Shown: in pieces, positions 5,961-8,616 of the stretch
Position numbering within the stretch: position 1 is the stretch's first letter
How the letters are laid out: each line of letters starts with the position of its first letter
Assembly (NCBI GenBank): GCA_002387325.1
Contig: DGIN01000009.1
Coordinates: forward strand, 1 to 8,616
DNA from: Bacteroidales bacterium UBA4621
GTDB lineage: Bacteria; Bacteroidota; Bacteroidia; Bacteroidales; Paludibacteraceae
DNA: 8,616 nucleotides
Direction of reading: 5' to 3'
Translations under genes and position numbers: made by a program
The notes under the pieces: model-generated
Database searches by the model: none
What the model was told of the DNA's origin: nothing
What the model saw: only the letters and a program-made list of their open reading frames with translations

Positions 5961-6216
5961 ATTGCTGTCCGATAAACACAGTCCAAAGAAGAAAAGTCCC
6001 TTCCAAATGCCCATAAAAAGGCATATTGGTATGTGTTTTTGCAAAAGCGAGCCCCCTACGCAAGAAGCACGAGTTGCAAATTGCTGTAGAGATAGATTTT
6101 TCCCTTTTATCACTCATTTTAGAGCCATTCCGGGGCTACATGAAAGACATATAAGTCGATAATAGTACACCACTATCCGGCGTACCATTGCAACAACACT
6201 TTTACCGGACAGCAAT
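5961..6216. mobile_element. 256-bp MITE-like element or internally deleted insertion sequence
   Basis: The ends are inverted repeats: ATTGCTGTCCGATAAA (5961-5976) and the complement of ATTGCTGTCCGGTAAA (6201-6216), identical at 15 of 16 positions. The interior has no transposase. A 52-codon minus-strand frame (6117-5959) stops exactly over the left end but has no recognisable feature. Right of the element only 2 bp (6217-6218) separate it from a truncated ATPase-2 copy, so insertion and/or element-mediated deletion probably removed the rest of that gene. I could not identify a convincing target-site duplication. It may be the ends of a larger Bacteroidales IS; the family is not assigned. Confidence 0.6.
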
Positions 6217-6218
6217 GA

Positions 6219-6242
6219 TTGAAAACAGACGATATGTTCTAA
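6219..6242 (+). pseudogene. 3'-end remnant of a second ATPase-2 copy
   Basis: Twenty-four bases encode LKTDDMF and a TAA stop, identical to the final codons of ATPase-2 (4525-4548). The downstream spacer is also identical. Everything 5' of this point is missing and is replaced by the MITE-like element, whose right end lies 2 bp away. Too short to have function; it marks the breakpoint of the duplicated block. Confidence 0.8.
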
Positions 6243-6266
6243 GGGGGTAATCAAACCCGTATAGTA

Positions 6267-6308
6267 CAGGGGCGAGAATATGTGTATTTCCACACATTTT
6301 CGCCCCTG
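6267..6308. repeat. 42-bp palindrome, copy 3
   Basis: It differs from copies 1 and 2 at one base (CGAGAATA in place of CGAAAATA), which changes an A-T pair in the stem to G.U on the plus-strand RNA. Orientation is the same as in the other full copies. It lies 24 bp after the ATPase remnant stop, as copy 2 does after ATPase-2, so it was carried within the duplicated block. Confidence 0.9.
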
Positions 6309-6334
6309 CTGTGTATGGCAGAGGTTGAACACAA

Positions 6335-6384
6335 CAAAAAGAGACTGCCTAACAATGCTATGGTTGCTATTGTCAGGCAGTCTC
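6335..6384 (-). terminator. Rho-independent terminator of FISUMP-4
   Basis: Arms GAGACTGCCTAACAAT (6341-6356) and ATTGTCAGGCAGTCTC (6369-6384) pair over 16 positions around a 12-nt loop. The one non-Watson-Crick position is G.U on the minus-strand RNA but A.C on the plus strand. The minus-strand hairpin is followed by TTTTTGTTG. It lies about 47 bp after the FISUMP-4 stop codon. Strand-specific pairing and the U-tract both point to minus-strand termination. Confidence 0.85.
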
Positions 6385-6430
6385 AAGGATTGGTTGCGCA
6401 CTATGCAATCATTATGCATTTAGCGCAAAG

Positions 6431-7225
6431 TTACTCCACCTCCACGCCGGTGAGGGTGTAGGTCTTGCCCTCGCGCTCTATCAGCACTTGCCCGTTGCGG
6501 AGGATTTTGCGGGCAGTGGCGGTATCTGCGGCAGCCGTGCAGCCAATGCCGGTGCCTGTTCCGCTTTGCACGGGGCGGACAGACAGACCGTTGTGGCGGT
6601 AACTGATGCCCCTGTCCACATAGTCCGAGTAGAAGTCGAGACTCCACGCGTCGTACGGGAGGTTGGCGTAGAGCAACGAAGACCGGTAGTAACCGAAGGA
6701 ACCGGCGGCAAGGCTGAGGTACGTGTCGTAGCGCAAGCCTGCAGCGGGGAGGAAGATAGAGTTGCTGTTGGTCTGGCTTGCTACTTGGTAGCCGTTTACG
6801 CCGTTCTGTGTCGTCCACGTCCATGTGCATTGTGTGCGCAACTCTGTCCATTCGGCATCGGTGGGCATACGCCATTCTTCGCCCCAGTTCACATAAGCGG
6901 CATCATCCGCGGGGTCTAACGTAGTTTTGTCGTCAGTGAAACCATTGTTGCCATAACTTGCATCAGTGCAGTACTTGGTAAGTTTGTTTTCTGCACCATT
7001 GGCGTACTTATAGGTTGCCGACGAGTAGTCGGCTTTTGTAGTGGTTTCGCCCCAAGCGTAGTAGCCGCCGTAGTCTTCGGGTGTGGTGGCACCGAGGTTG
7101 CATGACGCCCAGTAGAGTCCGCTCGGCAATCCGAGGTCAACGGCTTGTACGTCAGCGGGTGCTTGTGCCTTGGCAAGCATCAGCGATGCGAGTGCCGCAG
7201 CCGTAATGAGTAAATGTTTCTTCAT
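6431..7225 (-). CDS. FISUMP-4: secreted FISUMP-domain protein with conserved C-terminal tail
   Basis: A complete 264-residue protein with a signal peptide at 1-21 (MKKHLL, an alanine/leucine core, then LAKAQ). The FISUMP body has VDLGLPSG and WASCN at about 29-43, YYAWGET, TKYC, DDAAYVNWG, WRMPTDAEW at about 118-126, CTWTWTT, NSIFLPAAG and, near the end, LSVRPVQ. An alanine/threonine-rich linker leads to the tail ARKILRNGQVLIEREG at the C-terminus. It is closest in body to FISUMP-1 but has a different leader. It lies 200 bp downstream of ATPase-3 on the same strand, and I found no TAnnTTTG box in that gap, so read-through from ATPase-3 or an atypical promoter is likely. A clear terminator follows. 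Export well supported; ligand unknown. Confidence 0.9.
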   Translation of the reverse strand: MKKHLLITAAALASLMLAKAQAPADVQAVDLGLPSGLYWASCNLGATTPEDYGGYYAWGETTTKADYSSATYKYANGAENKLTKYCTDASYGNNGFTDDKTTLDPADDAAYVNWGEEWRMPTDAEWTELRTQCTWTWTTQNGVNGYQVASQTNSNSIFLPAAGLRYDTYLSLAAGSFGYYRSSLLYANLPYDAWSLDFYSDYVDRGISYRHNGLSVRPVQSGTGTGIGCTAAADTATARKILRNGQVLIEREGKTYTLTGVEVE

Positions 7226-7278
7226 TTTATTAAGTTATTTTATATTATTCTGTTGGTATCTATGGTGCAACCTTTTGT

Positions 7279-7311
7279 TATAGGTTGCTTATAGGTTGCT
7301 TATCCCTTGCT
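7279..7311. repeat. 11-bp tandem repeats upstream of FISUMP-4
   Basis: TATAGGTTGCT occurs exactly twice in tandem (7279-7289, 7290-7300), followed by a diverged unit TATCCCTTGCT (7301-7311). The diverged unit shares its TATCCCTTGC core with the 11-bp pair upstream of FISUMP-2. The array is about 55-85 bp upstream of the FISUMP-4 start codon, where promoter or operator sites would be expected. Confidence 0.65.
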
Positions 7312-7348
7312 GTATAGTTGCGGTTAATAACCATTAAGAAACTGCCTT

Positions 7349-7371
7349 CACCCCTCCTTTGGAGAGGTTGG
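7349..7371. other. Imperfect hairpin CCCCTCCTTTGGAGAGG between ATPase-3 and FISUMP-4
   Basis: CCTCC and GGAGAGG around 7352-7367 can form a short bulged stem over a TTT loop. On the minus strand it follows ATPase-3 by about 60 bp but has no U-tract behind it, so it is a weak terminator or attenuator candidate at best. Confidence 0.3.
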
Positions 7372-7425
7372 ATAGGCCGCTTACTTTATCTTTAACCTAT
7401 GGAGGTATATATTTTCCCGCCAGAG

Positions 7426-8616
7426 TCAGGCATATTTCTCCAATACCTTGTCCAATATATGCACGTAGTAGAACGGAACGCTGAGCAAACGGAACGGCTT
7501 GCCTTGCGGTGTCTGCACCTCGTCCACCTGCATCGGTTGCGCCCACACACGCACGGCGGTATGGTGGTCGGTGCCGTCCATAAACAGTTGCAGCGACTTG
7601 AGGTGCGCATTATGCCCCGCTTTGACCTCAACGGGTATCACCTTTCCACGGTACATATACACGAAATCCAACTCCGCCGTGGAACTGGGCGTATTGCGCA
7701 CCCAGAAGTCGCGGTGCGAGTCTGCGTCCGTCTTGCCCGACAGCAGTTCCTGCGCCACCAACTGCTCTGCCAGTTTGCCCCGCCATGTATCCATAATGTT
7801 GTCCGAGAACATCACCTCCTGCTGTATGTTCGCCGCATAGTTGACAAGCCCTGCGTCCAGCCAAAAGAGTTTCGGCTTGCGGCGATGCTCTTGTATGGCA
7901 GGCAGTGCGTAGGTGGTTATGGGATAGGTCAGTTCCAGCAGATAGGTACGTTCCAATGTACGCAACGCCTCTCCCACCTCGCGTGCCTTGTAGTTCGACT
8001 CGGCAAAATTACCCAGTGTGATTTGCTCCGTCGAGTATGTCCAGCCGCTCTTGAGCAGCAAGCGGATAACATTCTTCATCGTATCCGTTTTGGCATATTT
8101 CTCTACGTCCTCGCTGTAACTGCGGAGCAAGGTATCATACACGTCGTGCAATGCCACTATGTCGCGGTTCTCCGCATAGCGTGCCACGGCTTCGGGCATA
8201 CCGCCCACCAAAGCGAACTCCGAGAAAAGCCGCATCGTCATATCGTGCAACGCCGCATTGACAGACAGGTTCTCCACCTCTTCGCGCAACAACTCATTCC
8301 CTGTGGCTTGCAGAAAGTCTGCAAACGAACAGGGGTTGAGCCGCATATACTGCACCCGCCCGACAGGGAACGAGATGTGCTGCTCCTGCAAGGTCAAGAG
8401 CAGCGACCCCGCAGCGATGACGTGTATCCACGGATAGTCCTCGTAGAAATAACGCAACAACGCCACTGCATTGGGCGAGTTCTGTATCTCGTCTATGAAA
8501 AGCAGGGTTCTTTTGCTCCTGTCCATCGGGCGACGCGCCAACAGGAACACCTGCCGCACCGTATCATCGATATCATAATCGAAAAGACGTGCGTGCTCTT
8601 TGCGCTCCAGATTGAG
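7426..8616 (-). CDS. ATPase-3: DUF4143 ATP-binding protein, N-terminus beyond window edge
   Basis: The frame is open from the right edge to TGA 7428-7426, giving 396 visible residues. The valine codon at 8559 is not the start, because 19 more in-frame codons precede it within the window. Walker A must lie outside the window. Visible features (numbered from the edge) are Walker B LLFIDEIQ at 38-45, AAGSLL at 68-73, NPCSFADFL and GGMPEAV in the middle. The C-terminal nuclease-like signature is AELDFVY (D317) and VEVK (E330, K332), so the D...ExK set is complete as in ATPase-1, with the same 64 residues after the lysine. The long helical middle and LFWLDAGL are typical of DUF4143 proteins that resemble archaeal-type ATPases. 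It precedes FISUMP-4 by 200 bp on the same strand. Probably cytosolic; role unknown. Confidence 0.9.
   Translation of the reverse strand, partial: LNLERKEHARLFDYDIDDTVRQVFLLARRPMDRSKRTLLFIDEIQNSPNAVALLRYFYEDYPWIHVIAAGSLLLTLQEQHISFPVGRVQYMRLNPCSFADFLQATGNELLREEVENLSVNAALHDMTMRLFSEFALVGGMPEAVARYAENRDIVALHDVYDTLLRSYSEDVEKYAKTDTMKNVIRLLLKSGWTYSTEQITLGNFAESNYKAREVGEALRTLERTYLLELTYPITTYALPAIQEHRRKPKLFWLDAGLVNYAANIQQEVMFSDNIMDTWRGKLAEQLVAQELLSGKTDADSHRDFWVRNTPSSTAELDFVYMYRGKVIPVEVKAGHNAHLKSLQLFMDGTDHHTAVRVWAQPMQVDEVQTPQGKPFRLLSVPFYYVHILDKVLEKYA

Larger units (their letters stand above)
6219..6517. repeat. Duplicated block, copy B (ATPase remnant to FISUMP-4 tail)
   Basis: This is the counterpart of 4525-4822. 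In this copy the ATPase half is reduced to seven codons while the FISUMP half (FISUMP-4) is intact, the reverse of copy A. Both copies keep the order ATPase 3' end, palindrome, terminator, FISUMP 3' end, which reveals the ancestral convergent ATPase/FISUMP arrangement. Confidence 0.85.

Noticed and set aside
6028..6062. ATGCC/GGCAT hairpin followed by a T-rich stretch as terminator of FISUMP-3
   Set aside because: Only a 5-bp stem with an 8-nt loop, and the T-run lies too far from the stem; not convincing.
5959..6117. 52-codon minus-strand frame ending at the left end of the MITE-like element
   Set aside because: Small, no recognisable domain; probably chance openness in the element. Mentioned under the element only because its stop overlaps the inverted end.
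3153..6308. Palindromes considered as a CRISPR array
   Set aside because: Copies are 1.4 to 1.7 kb apart with genes between, no regular spacers, and no cas genes.

Overview
The window looks like a chromosomal accessory region of a Bacteroidales bacterium (phylum Bacteroidota). Four promoters fit the Bacteroidetes sigma-ABfr form (a -33 TTTG-like box, exactly 20 bp, then TAnnTTTG). Shine-Dalgarno sequences are weak or absent. The genes belong to two families that are expanded in this group: P-loop ATPases with a DUF4143 C-terminal region, and secreted FISUMP-type proteins (Fibrobacter succinogenes major paralogous domain) that end in a short conserved C-terminal tail. No rRNA, tRNA, CRISPR array or complete transposase gene is visible.

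Layout, left to right: a 5'-complete but edge-truncated FISUMP gene (FISUMP-1, minus, 1-446); ATPase-1 (minus, 532-1824), with its own promoter and a 23-bp tandem repeat abutting it; FISUMP-2 (minus, 1967-2776), with a near-consensus promoter; an intergenic stretch of about 520 bp with 11-bp repeats and small hairpins; ATPase-2 (plus, 3295-4548), bracketed by two identical 42-bp palindromes; a minus-strand terminator and a 31-codon FISUMP tail remnant (4736-4831); a divergent FISUMP-like gene (FISUMP-3, plus, 5035-5931); a 256-bp MITE-like element with 16-bp inverted ends (5961-6216); the last seven codons of a second ATPase-2 copy, a third palindrome and a second terminator (6219-6384); FISUMP-4 (minus, 6431-7225); and ATPase-3 (minus, 7426 to the right edge, N-terminus missing).

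The locus appears to have been shaped by duplication and recombination. The junction after ATPase-2 and the junction before FISUMP-4 are the same ~295-bp block with opposite halves decayed. FISUMP-1 carries a FISUMP-2-like leader on a FISUMP-4-like body. ATPase-1/FISUMP-1 and ATPase-3/FISUMP-4 are both arranged with the ATPase immediately upstream of a surface-protein gene on the same strand. The most unusual signal is the palindrome family around ATPase-2. An inverted half copy lies in the ATPase-2 5' UTR and is perfectly complementary over 25 nt to the full palindrome just after the stop codon. The biochemical role of these ATPases and of the FISUMP proteins cannot be read from the sequence.
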